From: Bacteroidota bacterium
GTDB lineage: Bacteria > Bacteroidota > Bacteroidia > NS11-12g > UBA9320
Assembly (NCBI GenBank): GCA_016124755.1
Contig: WGNA01000026.1
Span: 1 to 37,119 of the forward strand
Length of the DNA: 37,119 bases
Reading direction: 5' to 3'
Shown here: positions 8,521 through 16,479 of the stretch, piece after piece
Layout: each line of letters starts with the position of its first letter
How positions within the stretch are numbered: the stretch's first letter is position 1
Notes under the pieces: generated by a model
The model's input: the letters and a program-made list of their open reading frames with translations, nothing else
What the model was told of the DNA's origin: nothing
Databases searched by the model: none
Program-made: the position numbers and the translations under genes

Positions 8521-9075
8521 ATGATCACACCCGCAGAAATTACGGTCACCGAAATTCTGGTGAATATTCTTCAGTTTACCATTCCGGCCCTCATTGTTTT
8601 CGGCGTCACCTATATGATGCTGCAAAAATTTTTTGAAGAAGGATTAAAAAGACGAAAGCTCGAATTAATGTCTAAAACGGCCGATGAACTTACACCGGTT
8701 AAACTTCAGGCATACGAGCGACTCACCTTGTTACTCGAAAGACTAAAACCCGACAATCTGGTTTTGAGGAACGCCGATGCCAGATTGAATGCATCTCAGT
8801 TTAAGCAGGTTTTAACGAATGCGGTGAACGACGAATTTAATCACAACGTTTCGCAACAAATTTATGTGAGTGATCAGGCGTGGAGTCTTATTAAGGTAGT
8901 GAAGGATAATACACTCGAAATAATTTCTTCATGTAATAAGGATATGATTGAAGGAAGTTCTGCCACGGATTTGGGAAAAGCAATTCTTCAGGAAGTTGTG
9001 GCACGAAATGAAAATTCAGCTCAGGTTGCCATCAACTTTATTAAACGTGAAATCGGAATTGTTTTCGGGAATTAA
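8521..9075 (+). CDS. Conserved hypothetical protein with one N-terminal transmembrane helix
   Basis: 184 residues. A single hydrophobic segment at about residues 12-34 (ILVNILQFTIPALIVFGVTY) is followed by a basic stretch (KRRKLELMSK) and a soluble, helix-rich domain of about 130 residues. This topology predicts an inner-membrane anchor with a cytoplasmic or peripheral domain. The segment PVKLQAYERLTLLLERLKP and the DEFNHNVSQQIYVSDQAW region recall a widespread uncharacterised Bacteroidota family (I believe DUF7935, not verifiable here). No catalytic motif is evident. The end of the gene overlaps the likely start of the following 5'-nucleotidase-domain lipoprotein gene, so the two are probably co-transcribed. 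Confidence 0.7.
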   Translation: MITPAEITVTEILVNILQFTIPALIVFGVTYMMLQKFFEEGLKRRKLELMSKTADELTPVKLQAYERLTLLLERLKPDNLVLRNADARLNASQFKQVLTNAVNDEFNHNVSQQIYVSDQAWSLIKVVKDNTLEIISSCNKDMIEGSSATDLGKAILQEVVARNENSAQVAINFIKREIGIVFGN

Positions 9076-9823
9076 GAAATACTTCTTCATTCTTTTTTGG
9101 GGTGTTCTTTCTGGAATAACGGCATGCCACAGGCCGGTTATGAATACCTATTCAGGAGCAGCGATGCAGCATCTCGATAGCAACAAGGTTGCGACCGATA
9201 AAAAAATGGATGCGTTTATCGCACCTTATGCTGAAGAAATTAATTCGAAAGTTCAGGAAGTAATCGGATACACTGCAAAGGCAATGGCAGTTCAAAAACC
9301 CGAGAGTGATTTGGGGAATCTGCTTTCAGATTATCTGTTGAAATATAGCATTCAACATATTGATCACGATATTGATATGGCATTGTTTAACACAGGCGGG
9401 TTTCGGATTCCGCTTCCTCCAGGAGAAATTAAAGTGAGACACATTATGGAAATAATGCCTTTCGATAATACGCTGGTAGTTGTAAATATGAGCGGCGCTA
9501 ATCTGAATGAATTGGTGAAACAAATTATTGCGGCGGGAGGTGATCCGGTTGCAGCTCCGAATGGTATTTCCATAATTTCTGAATCAGACACCATCCGATT
9601 TTCGCTCAACGGGAAAGCCGTTTATCCCAAACAGATGTACAAAGTTGTTACTTCTAATTATCTCGCTGATGGTGGAGATCGCTACACGGTTCTGGCATCT
9701 GCATCATCGAAGTTCGACAGTGGGATTTTAGTTCGCGACGCAATTGAAGAAGCTTTCCGGTTGAACACGACTTCCGATAACAGAGCCAGTTCGGATGTTG
9801 AAGGACGCATTATTATAAGGTGA
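9059..9823 (+). CDS. 5'-nucleotidase C-terminal (substrate-specificity) domain lipoprotein
   Basis: The protein corresponds to the C-terminal domain of UshA/5'-nucleotidase family enzymes. Visible blocks are NLLSDYLLKY, ALFNTGGFRIPLPPGEI, IMPFDNTLVVVNMSG and YKVVTSNYLADGGDRY. The metallophosphatase domain is missing here and is encoded by the next gene. The start is uncertain: the frame is open from an ATG at 8948, but a lipoprotein signal (KKYFFILFWG through the lipobox SGITAC) is best served by TTG 9059 or GTG 9047, or by ATG 9008 with a long n-region. All of these overlap the end of the preceding gene. Its stop (9821-9823) comes two bases before the next ATG. The inferred job is to supply the substrate-binding half of a two-protein periplasmic nucleotidase. 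Confidence 0.75.
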   Translation: MFSGIKKYFFILFWGVLSGITACHRPVMNTYSGAAMQHLDSNKVATDKKMDAFIAPYAEEINSKVQEVIGYTAKAMAVQKPESDLGNLLSDYLLKYSIQHIDHDIDMALFNTGGFRIPLPPGEIKVRHIMEIMPFDNTLVVVNMSGANLNELVKQIIAAGGDPVAAPNGISIISESDTIRFSLNGKAVYPKQMYKVVTSNYLADGGDRYTVLASASSKFDSGILVRDAIEEAFRLNTTSDNRASSDVEGRIIIR

Positions 9824-9825
9824 TC

Positions 9826-10740
9826 ATGAAACGTAGAGAATTTATTTCATCTGGGATAAAAGCCGGATTGGCACTGGCGGCATCATCGGCTTTTCCGAAT
9901 ATTTCGGTTGGGAAAAACCGTTCGGCACTGGCAGTAATGTACACAAACGACTGGCACAGCCGGATTGATCCGTTTCCAATGGACGGCGGAAAATATCAGG
10001 GACTTGGAGGAGCTTCGAAGCGTTCGGCTCTTATCAACTCCATCAGAAAAGAATACAAAAACAATTTGTTGTTGGATGCAGGAGATATGTGGCAGGGAAC
10101 TCCGTTCTTCAATTTCTTTCACGGGGAATTGGAATTCAAACTCATGTCGGAAATGCAGTATGACGCCGTTACGCTTGGAAATCATGATTTTGATGCAGGA
10201 TTAGACGGCCTTCAAAAACAACTGCCTCATGCAACATTTGAAATTTTAACGGCGAACTACGATTTTGGAAGAACGATTTTGAAAGACCGATTTAAACCGT
10301 ACAAAATATTTACGAAGGGGAAAACGAGAGTTGGCGTCTTTGGAATAGGGATTCAGCTCGATGGTTTGGTTCCGCCAAAATTGTGTGAAGGCGTGATATA
10401 TCAGGATCCTATTATTCGTGCAAATGAAGTTGCTAACAAATTGAGAAAGGAAGAACAATGTGATGTAATCATTTGCCTCTCACATTTGGGGTACACTTAT
10501 AAGTCTGAAAAAGTTTCCGACATCGTTTTGGGGAAGTCGACAAACGAGATCGATTTAATTATCGGAGGACATACCCACACGTTTTTAGAGGAGCCTGTTT
10601 CCGTTATCAACAATCAAAATAGAGTTATTCACATAACACAAACAGGATGGGCGGGGATAAATTTGGGGAAAATTGATTTTGAACAACATAGCAGTTCTGA
10701 CCTCCAAACTACCTCATCTGCCATGTTAAAAATTTCTTAA
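9826..10740 (+). CDS. 5'-nucleotidase N-terminal metallophosphatase domain protein, Tat-exported
   Basis: A calcineurin-like metallophosphoesterase matching the N-terminal domain of 5'-nucleotidases. Metal-binding motifs are present in order: YTNDWHSR (TNDxHS), LLDAGDMWQGTP, TLGNHDFDAG, CLSHLGY and IIGGHTHTF. The N-terminus MKRREFISSGIKAGLALAAS is a twin-arginine signal, which suits a protein folded with its metals before export. I chose ATG 9826; a GTG two codons upstream overlaps the preceding stop. The protein ends after the phosphatase domain, at about 305 residues, without the C-terminal domain found in full-length enzymes; that domain is in the upstream gene. The likely product releases phosphate from nucleotides in the periplasm. 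Confidence 0.8.
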   Translation: MKRREFISSGIKAGLALAASSAFPNISVGKNRSALAVMYTNDWHSRIDPFPMDGGKYQGLGGASKRSALINSIRKEYKNNLLLDAGDMWQGTPFFNFFHGELEFKLMSEMQYDAVTLGNHDFDAGLDGLQKQLPHATFEILTANYDFGRTILKDRFKPYKIFTKGKTRVGVFGIGIQLDGLVPPKLCEGVIYQDPIIRANEVANKLRKEEQCDVIICLSHLGYTYKSEKVSDIVLGKSTNEIDLIIGGHTHTFLEEPVSVINNQNRVIHITQTGWAGINLGKIDFEQHSSSDLQTTSSAMLKIS

Positions 10741-10864
10741 ATAGCCATACGAATTTTATTTTTTTTCTAATTTTTTTTTATTCAATTTTACCTCCGATTT
10801 AAGCCGGAATCGCCCGTAAACACTGGCTTTCATCTTCTAATCTACTTATAACTAAAAACTTAAA
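10741..10864 (+). other. dnaA upstream region
   Basis: A 124-bp gap with long T-runs at 10758-10785 after the nucleotidase stop, then an AT-rich leader to the dnaA ATG. I see no cluster of DnaA boxes (TTATCCACA-like) and no clear TAnnTTTG box, so neither oriC nor a promoter can be placed here with confidence. Confidence 0.3.
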
Positions 10865-12301
10865 ATGATTGAACACGGAGAGGTCTGGAAGAATTGTTTG
10901 TCTCTAATAAAAGACAATGTAAATCCACAAAGTTTTAAGACCTGGTTTGAGCCTATTAAACCCTTAAAGCTTGAGGATAAGATTCTAACGATCCAGGTCC
11001 CCAGTCAGTTTTTTTATGAGTGGCTCGAGGAACATTATGTTACGCTGCTCAAAAAAGCGTTGGAGCGGGAACTTGGTGCCGGCTCCAAACTGGAATACAA
11101 CATTATTGTCGACAACAACAGCAGTTCACGAAACCCGCATGCATACACCATTAATATGCCTACGAAAAATGCAGGGTTCAACAACAAGAATGAAGTTGGA
11201 ATTCCACTCACCGGTGGAGCCAATATCCACAATCCGTTCATAATCCCCGGACTCAAAAAACTGAATATTGACAGTCAGTTAAACCCGAATTACACTTTCG
11301 AGAATTTTATCGAAGGAGATTGCAACCGGCTTGCACGTTCTGCAGGATATGCAGTAGCCAACAAACCCGGAGGAACTGCTTTCAATCCGTTGATGATTTT
11401 TAGCGCAGTTGGTTTGGGAAAAACACATTTGGTGCACGCCATCGGTAACCGGATTAAAGAAGTTTCACCGAATAAATCAGTGTTGTTTGTTTCTTCCGAG
11501 AAGTTCGTAAATCAATATGTGGATTCGTGTAAAAACGGAAACAACAACGACTTCCTGAATTTCTATCAATTACTGGATGTGTTGATTGTTGACGACGTTC
11601 AGTTCTTTGCCAAAAAGGAAAAAACACAGGAAATTTTCTTCCAGATTTTTAATCACCTGCATCAAAACGGAAAGCAGATAATTCTTACATCCGATCGGGC
11701 ACCACGCGATTTAAAAGATGTAGACGAAAGACTTCTTTCCCGTTTCAAGTGGGGATTGTCGGCCGATTTGCAGGTTCCCGATCTGGAAACCCGTATTGCC
11801 ATTCTCGAACATAAAATGTACGAAGACGGAATTCAGCTCAGTTCCGAAGTGGTGGAATATGTGGCACATAACATCGACACGAATGTTCGCGAACTGGAAG
11901 GTGCTTTAATTTCACTTTTGGCTCAGGCATCATTGAACCGAAAAGACATTGATCTGGATCTGGCGAAGAAAATGGTGAAGAATTTCGTGAAGAATGCCTC
12001 CCGCGAAATTTCCATCGAATACATTCAGAAACTGGTATCCGATTATTATTCATTGTCGATCGACCAGCTCAAATCCAAAACAAGAAAACGCGAGATTGTT
12101 CAGGCCCGACAGATTTCAATGTATTTCGCAAAGCAGCTAACCAAAGCTCCGCTTAAAAAAATCGGAATGCATTTCGGCGGCCGCGATCACTCAACCGTTA
12201 TTCACGCGTGTCAGACAGTTAGCGACCTGATGGACACCGACAGAAAATTCAAAAGCGATGTAGAAGAGATCTCAAAAAGAATTAAGATCAACACCTTCTG
12301 A
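10865..12301 (+). CDS. dnaA: Chromosomal replication initiator protein DnaA
   Basis: 478 residues with all four domains. Domain I (EHGEVWKNCLSLIKDNV, SFKTWFEPIKPL) occupies about residues 1-80, followed by a linker rich in Asn and Ser. The AAA+ domain III begins with NYTFENFIEGDCNRLARSAG. Walker A reads SAVGLGKTHL at residues 180-189, Walker B VLIVDDVQFF, and sensor motifs LTSDRAPRDL and RLLSRFKWGL are intact. Domain IV has the DNA-binding signature GGRDHSTVIHACQTV. The oddity is that the first Walker A glycine pair (normally GG) is Ser180-Ala181. The gene stands alone; dnaN is not adjacent. It is followed by an unusually long terminator hairpin. Confidence 0.97.
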   Translation: MIEHGEVWKNCLSLIKDNVNPQSFKTWFEPIKPLKLEDKILTIQVPSQFFYEWLEEHYVTLLKKALERELGAGSKLEYNIIVDNNSSSRNPHAYTINMPTKNAGFNNKNEVGIPLTGGANIHNPFIIPGLKKLNIDSQLNPNYTFENFIEGDCNRLARSAGYAVANKPGGTAFNPLMIFSAVGLGKTHLVHAIGNRIKEVSPNKSVLFVSSEKFVNQYVDSCKNGNNNDFLNFYQLLDVLIVDDVQFFAKKEKTQEIFFQIFNHLHQNGKQIILTSDRAPRDLKDVDERLLSRFKWGLSADLQVPDLETRIAILEHKMYEDGIQLSSEVVEYVAHNIDTNVRELEGALISLLAQASLNRKDIDLDLAKKMVKNFVKNASREISIEYIQKLVSDYYSLSIDQLKSKTRKREIVQARQISMYFAKQLTKAPLKKIGMHFGGRDHSTVIHACQTVSDLMDTDRKFKSDVEEISKRIKINTF

Positions 12302-12319
12302 AACAAGAATTTATAATTT

Positions 12320-12365
12320 GTAAAAACAAAAAAGGCGTTCTTCGGGACGCCTTTTTTGTTTTTAC
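12320..12365 (+). terminator. Long dnaA terminator with TTCG loop
   Basis: A 19-bp perfect inverted repeat (12320-12338 and 12347-12365) extends through two more pairs to a TTCG tetraloop at 12341-12344. The A/T-rich lower half supplies the T-run. It lies 18 bases after the dnaA stop. Confidence 0.85.
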
Positions 12366-12468
12366 AAGTAATAAGGTTTGAGACTAATTGGGAAATAAAA
12401 GATTTCTTCGGGTATTGTATTTTAGATCCTTTTATTATCTGAAGTCTTCAGTTTATTTAGTTAAAGAA

Positions 12469-13096
12469 TTACCGTTTAATTCCGGTGATCTTAAAATGAA
12501 GAGTTGACTTGTTCATTTCCATTCGCACGAACATCGGGTCTCCGCAAAATCCTTTAATTCTTCCCGGTTAAAAAAAGAATCAACTACAACAGTTCCGTCT
12601 TCCAGAATCAGTTGGAAATTGATTTCTGAAGACTCCCATACACCATAATATTTAATGTTTCTGGCATAATTAAACCAACCTGTGGATCACATGAATTTTA
12701 GTATTAAGAATAACAAAATGAATTGTGCGAAGCGGATCTAAAACAAGAATAGGATCGCGTGGGTGGGACGTCGGAAAGGCGGGATAGCCCCGGCAGGAAT
12801 TTGTCATTTGGTAGAAAATCGGGAAAGTGCTTGACACTTCTTTCCCCAGATTTTCAACAAATGATAAAGGGCGCTTGGGCAGCTTTCTTTCCGACTTGAT
12901 TTTTTGCTTACTTTTTTATCAAGAAAAAAGTGAGAGGAAAAGTGATTGTTCATCGATCCCAAAACCGATTCGCAATCCTAGTGTATCCAAACGGAGAACA
13001 GTAATATTTTTCATTTGGATCGGCAGGTTCCGGTTTTTCTTTTTTACAGGAAATAATTGTGATTATCAGGAATAATGGGATCAGAATTTTTTTCAT
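12469..13096 (-). pseudogene. Disrupted small lipoprotein gene (split by an insertion and frameshifted)
   Basis: On the minus strand ATG 13094-13096 opens a lipoprotein signal (MKKILIPLFLIITIISC, Cys17 at the lipobox) that continues through KKEKPEPADPNEKYYC and RIANRFWDR to a TGA at 12950-12952, only 48 residues. A second coding-like stretch, about 12682 to 12469, reads NYARNIKYYGVWESSEI, then INFQLILEDGTVVVDSFF, and after a one-base frameshift near 12551 GDPMFVRMEMNKSTLHF to a TAA at 12469. Deleting 12677-12961 plus one copy of a 5-bp direct repeat joins both halves in frame (ANRF-NYARN), giving a lipoprotein of roughly 110 residues. I infer one ancestral gene inactivated by insertion. Its function is unknown. 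Confidence 0.6.
12677..12961. mobile_element. Roughly 285-bp non-coding repeated element inserted in the lipoprotein gene
   Basis: Flanked by AAACC direct repeats (12672-12676 and 12962-12966). Its left half is repeated without gaps at 36978-37119, including two identical cores (GTGCGAAGCGGATCTAAAAC at the start of a 29-bp core, and the block containing GGCGGGATAGCCCCGGC). Its ends are weakly inverted relative to each other (TGTGGATCACATGAA at the left; TGGGATCGATGAA read from the right). It has no credible open reading frame, so it is MITE-like. Boundaries are inferred from the gene reconstruction; similarity to copy 2 continues about 12 bp beyond the left boundary, which leaves the exact edge open. 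Confidence 0.5.
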
Positions 13097-13162
13097 CGAA
13101 TCTGGTTTTGATTTTCTCAAATCTAAATTAAACCAAATCGAATCCGCCAGATTTTATTAAAC

Positions 13163-13193
13163 AAAAAAGCTCCGGGTTTCTCCGGAGCTTTTT
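13163..13193 (-). terminator. secDF terminator
   Basis: A GCTCCGG/CCGGAGC stem with a six-base loop, flanked by A-run and T-run. On the minus strand it gives a GC-rich hairpin followed by a T-run, 19 bases beyond the secDF stop. It may also work on the plus strand. Confidence 0.8.
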
Positions 13194-13211
13194 ATTGAAA
13201 TTATGAGTTTA

Positions 13212-16200
13212 TTATTTTTTCTTCTTTTTAATGAAGTCAACCACAATCGGAGTAGCAATGCAGATGGAAGAATAGGTTCCAACACCCACACCAATCAGAA
13301 TGGCGAATGTAAATCCTTTAAGACCTTCCCCCCCGAAAAGGAACAAAATCAATACAACCAGCAAGGTTGTTAAAGAAGTTACCAATGTTCTGCTGAGTGT
13401 CTGATTGATCGCATCGTTAATTACTCCCGCAGTGTTTGTCTCGTATTTATGTGTTCCGAGGAATTCACGAACCCGGTCGAATACAACCACCGTATCGTTA
13501 ATTGAGTAACCCACTACCGTAAGAATTGCCGCAATAAATGCCTGATCTATGTCAAGTGAGAAAGGAAGAATTCCTTTGAAAATTGAATACACAGAGAATA
13601 CGATTAATACATCGTGGAATAACGCAATTGTGGCTCCGAGACCATAACCGAATTTGCGGAACCGGATTACGATGTAAAGGAACATACCGATCAACGAGAT
13701 AATAACTGCCAATGTTGAGGCAAATTTGATGTCCTCGGCAATCGTTGGCCCAACCCGGCTTTCCGAAAGAACCTCATCTTCCGTGGTTTTGAATTTTGAC
13801 AAACTTCTCATCATCGTGTTCTTTACAGAATCTGCAGCGTGGGGATCGTTGCTGCTGATGAGGAATGATGTTGTAATCTTATACTGATTATCAGTACCGT
13901 ATTTTTTAACCTCTATATTATCCTGAATATTTTGCTTGAGGGCCTGACGAATTTCTTCTGTGTTTTTGGCATCATCGATCTGAACCACATACGACCATCC
14001 ACCCTGGAAATCGACCCCGGTGCTTAGCCCTTTTGTAAAGATCGAAACGATACCTGCAAGAATAATAACAGAGGAAATTATGTAGAATTTCTTACGGTTG
14101 CCGATAAAGTCGATGTTGGCATTTTTCAACCAGTTTTTAGTAGCCTTACTGCTGAAGGAGGTTTCTCTTCCTTTCGCAATATCACGTTCAACAAACAATC
14201 GGGTGAGGGCAATAGATGTGAAGAGGGATGAAAGAATACCAATAAGAAGGATGATACCGAAACCGGCTACCGGACCTTTACCCAGTACTTTCAAAATGAT
14301 CGCAGCAATCAGGGTAGTGATGTTCGCATCAACAATGGATGAATATGCAGCAGAATAACCTTGTTTAACGGAGGCTTTAAATCCTTTACCCGTTTCGAGT
14401 TCTTCTTTAATCCTTTCGAAGATCAGTACGTTCGCATCTACCGCCATACCAATCGTTAATACCAAACCTGCCATACCCGGCAAGGTGAGCGCCGCACCAA
14501 AACCAGCCAGAACTCCGAGAATGAAGAACAGGTTGGCAAGCAATGCGATTACCGCGTATACTCCGCCTCTTCCGTAATAGAATATCATGAAGGCGATTAC
14601 CGAGAAAAATCCGATGAACAGTGACCAAAGACCGGCGGTGATTGCCTTTTGTCCTAAGGTTGGTCCAACAGTAGTTTCTTCTACAATAACAGCAGGAACG
14701 TCAAGTTTACCGGCTTTCAAAATGTTCGCGAGGTCTTCCGCATCTTCCATGGTGAAGTTTCCTTCAATAGAAGATTGTCCGTTTGGAATCGGGCCATTAA
14801 CCGTTGGGGCTGAGTAAACCGCTCCGTCAAGTACGATGGCAATCGCTGCTTTCGGAGTTTGTTCTGATGCCTGAGTGGTGATAATTTTCCATTCGTGTGA
14901 ACCGGTTGTGTTCATACTCATGGAAACTTTGTATTCTCCGTTTGATTCCAGCGTTGGGCGGGCGTTGGTTACAACATCTCCATCCAGAGCAGGCTGACTA
15001 CCACGGCTGGTTTTCAGCGCATATAACATGAAGTAATTCCCTTCCTTATCGGATGGTTTGTAACTCCATTTAAACCGGATATTCGCCGGCATTACTTCTC
15101 TAACATCCGGATCGTTGAGGAACGAATCGAAGAACTGAATGTATTTGTGATGAACATACGCCACGTGAGCAGAATTGTTCCACTGAGTTCCGTCTTCATT
15201 AACGTTCGGATACCAGCGTGCAAACAACGGCTGTTTGATCATCGCCTCTTCCTGTGTAAGCTTTTCGGTGGTATCTGTTCCGGTATTGGGTTTTGAAATT
15301 GAATCCTTGTTTTTAGAAGAATCTGCGGATGCAATTAATGGTTTGATCGTGGAGTCGGTTGAGCCAAGATCAACTGCTACCGGTGCAGGAGAGGCCGAAC
15401 CGCTATCAGATTTGTTCGCTGAACTTTTACCGGCAGCTTCTTCTGCTGCCTGAAGTTTTAAAGCGATAACCTTATCGGCTTCCTCTAAATATTTAATTGC
15501 TTCTGAGTTTCGGTAAACCTCCCAGAATTCCAGTTTTGCGGAGTTGGTGATAATTCGCCGAACCCTTTCCGGATTGTCGACACCCGGGAGCTCAACGAGT
15601 ATTCTTCCATTGTCCAAAAGCTGAACGTTTGGTTGAACAACACCGAACTGGTCGATACGTGTTTTTACGATTTCGAAAGTTCTGGCAACTGCACTTTTTG
15701 CTTCCTTTTTTAAATAGGCAAAGATTTCGTCGTTGGTACTTTGAAACTGATTCGGGAGAACATCTTTAAGTTCTTTCCGATAGAAAATCAGCCCCAGACC
15801 TTTATTGGAATTATTGAGCGCCTGATATTTCTGTTTAAACAGATCGATGAAATCCATCTGTCCGTGAAAATCTTTCTCAGCTTCTTCCAATGCCTGGATG
15901 AATTTAGGATCTTTCACATCTTCACCGGCAAGCGATCGGATCATGGTTGGTACAGAGATCTCCAGTGTAACATTCATTCCACCCTGAAGGTCAAGACCAA
16001 GGTTGATCTCCTGCTGCTTGCATTCCTGATAAGTGAATTTGGCAAAGCCGAGATTAAAAACTGTTTCTGGTCGCAAAGAGTCAATTACGTCTTTGTACGA
16101 TCTGTTTGTGCGTTCAGCTTCTGTTCGGGCTTTCCCTTCTACGCGTTTTGTAATCAACGTAAAAGAGAGCTGATAGATGCAGACAACGGCCAACACGATC

Positions 16201-16232
16201 ACCAGAAATCTAACAAAACCTTTGTTCTTCAT
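13212..16232 (-). CDS. secDF: Protein translocase subunit SecDF (SecD-SecF fusion)
   Basis: 1006 residues; an RND-type membrane protein that uses proton motive force to help proteins leave the SecYEG channel on the periplasmic side. The first TM helix is at about residues 8-28. The SecD half shows EINLGLDLQGGMNVTLEI, the P1 region, ILVELPGVDNPERVRRI, and its TM bundle with LTIGMAVDANVLIFERIKEE. The SecF half starts around DFIGNRKKFYIIS, with STGVDFQGGWSYVVQ, ESRVGPTIAEDI and VVGYSINDTVVVFDRVRE. Between P1 blocks lies a low-complexity Ser/Ala/Asp/Lys-rich insert of about 70 residues, which seems common in Bacteroidota SecDF. It is a single-gene unit with its own promoter and terminator. Confidence 0.95.
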   Translation of the reverse strand: MKNKGFVRFLVIVLAVVCIYQLSFTLITKRVEGKARTEAERTNRSYKDVIDSLRPETVFNLGFAKFTYQECKQQEINLGLDLQGGMNVTLEISVPTMIRSLAGEDVKDPKFIQALEEAEKDFHGQMDFIDLFKQKYQALNNSNKGLGLIFYRKELKDVLPNQFQSTNDEIFAYLKKEAKSAVARTFEIVKTRIDQFGVVQPNVQLLDNGRILVELPGVDNPERVRRIITNSAKLEFWEVYRNSEAIKYLEEADKVIALKLQAAEEAAGKSSANKSDSGSASPAPVAVDLGSTDSTIKPLIASADSSKNKDSISKPNTGTDTTEKLTQEEAMIKQPLFARWYPNVNEDGTQWNNSAHVAYVHHKYIQFFDSFLNDPDVREVMPANIRFKWSYKPSDKEGNYFMLYALKTSRGSQPALDGDVVTNARPTLESNGEYKVSMSMNTTGSHEWKIITTQASEQTPKAAIAIVLDGAVYSAPTVNGPIPNGQSSIEGNFTMEDAEDLANILKAGKLDVPAVIVEETTVGPTLGQKAITAGLWSLFIGFFSVIAFMIFYYGRGGVYAVIALLANLFFILGVLAGFGAALTLPGMAGLVLTIGMAVDANVLIFERIKEELETGKGFKASVKQGYSAAYSSIVDANITTLIAAIILKVLGKGPVAGFGIILLIGILSSLFTSIALTRLFVERDIAKGRETSFSSKATKNWLKNANIDFIGNRKKFYIISSVIILAGIVSIFTKGLSTGVDFQGGWSYVVQIDDAKNTEEIRQALKQNIQDNIEVKKYGTDNQYKITTSFLISSNDPHAADSVKNTMMRSLSKFKTTEDEVLSESRVGPTIAEDIKFASTLAVIISLIGMFLYIVIRFRKFGYGLGATIALFHDVLIVFSVYSIFKGILPFSLDIDQAFIAAILTVVGYSINDTVVVFDRVREFLGTHKYETNTAGVINDAINQTLSRTLVTSLTTLLVVLILFLFGGEGLKGFTFAILIGVGVGTYSSICIATPIVVDFIKKKKK

Positions 16233-16283
16233 TCGTCTAAATCAATAGTATAAAGCGTGCGTTATGCTTTTTTTCAAAGTCCG

Positions 16284-16291
16284 CAAAAGTA
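16284..16291 (-). promoter_or_regulatory. -7 promoter box for secDF
   Basis: The minus strand reads TACTTTTG followed by CGGAC, an exact TAnnTTTG match, about 50 bases before the ATG at 16232. A -33 TTG at the usual spacing is not evident. Confidence 0.5.
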
Positions 16292-16479
16292 AGCGAATTT
16301 TTTAACCGCATTGAATTGGTCAAAAGGTTTTGTAAATCTTATGTTCTCCTGTTTTTTGAGCGATGCGCAATCTGATTATTCAGTATTTAAGTCACAACTG
16401 TCTAATAGTTTAAGAGCCGGATGTTTAACAAACCCGATAGACTTAATTTCGATCTGAGACTACCTCATGAATTCTGAAA

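Noticed and set aside
8948-9058. Upstream extension of the nucleotidase-domain lipoprotein to ATG 8948
   Set aside because: It would overlap the preceding gene by 128 bases and put about 40 charged residues before the lipoprotein signal.
10741-12700. Replication origin next to dnaA
   Set aside because: No cluster of TTATCCACA-like boxes flanks the gene; the only near match (TGTGGATCA at 12681) is a single site at the edge of the repeated element, and dnaA is often away from oriC in this phylum.
12827-13075. 82-residue plus-strand open frame
   Set aside because: It crosses the inferred element boundary and runs antisense through the lipoprotein remnant; its Phe-rich end is the complement of the lipoprotein signal-peptide codons.
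15741-16253. 170-residue plus-strand open frame antisense to secDF
   Set aside because: It lies entirely opposite well-conserved SecD codons apart from the secDF leader, and has no recognisable domain.
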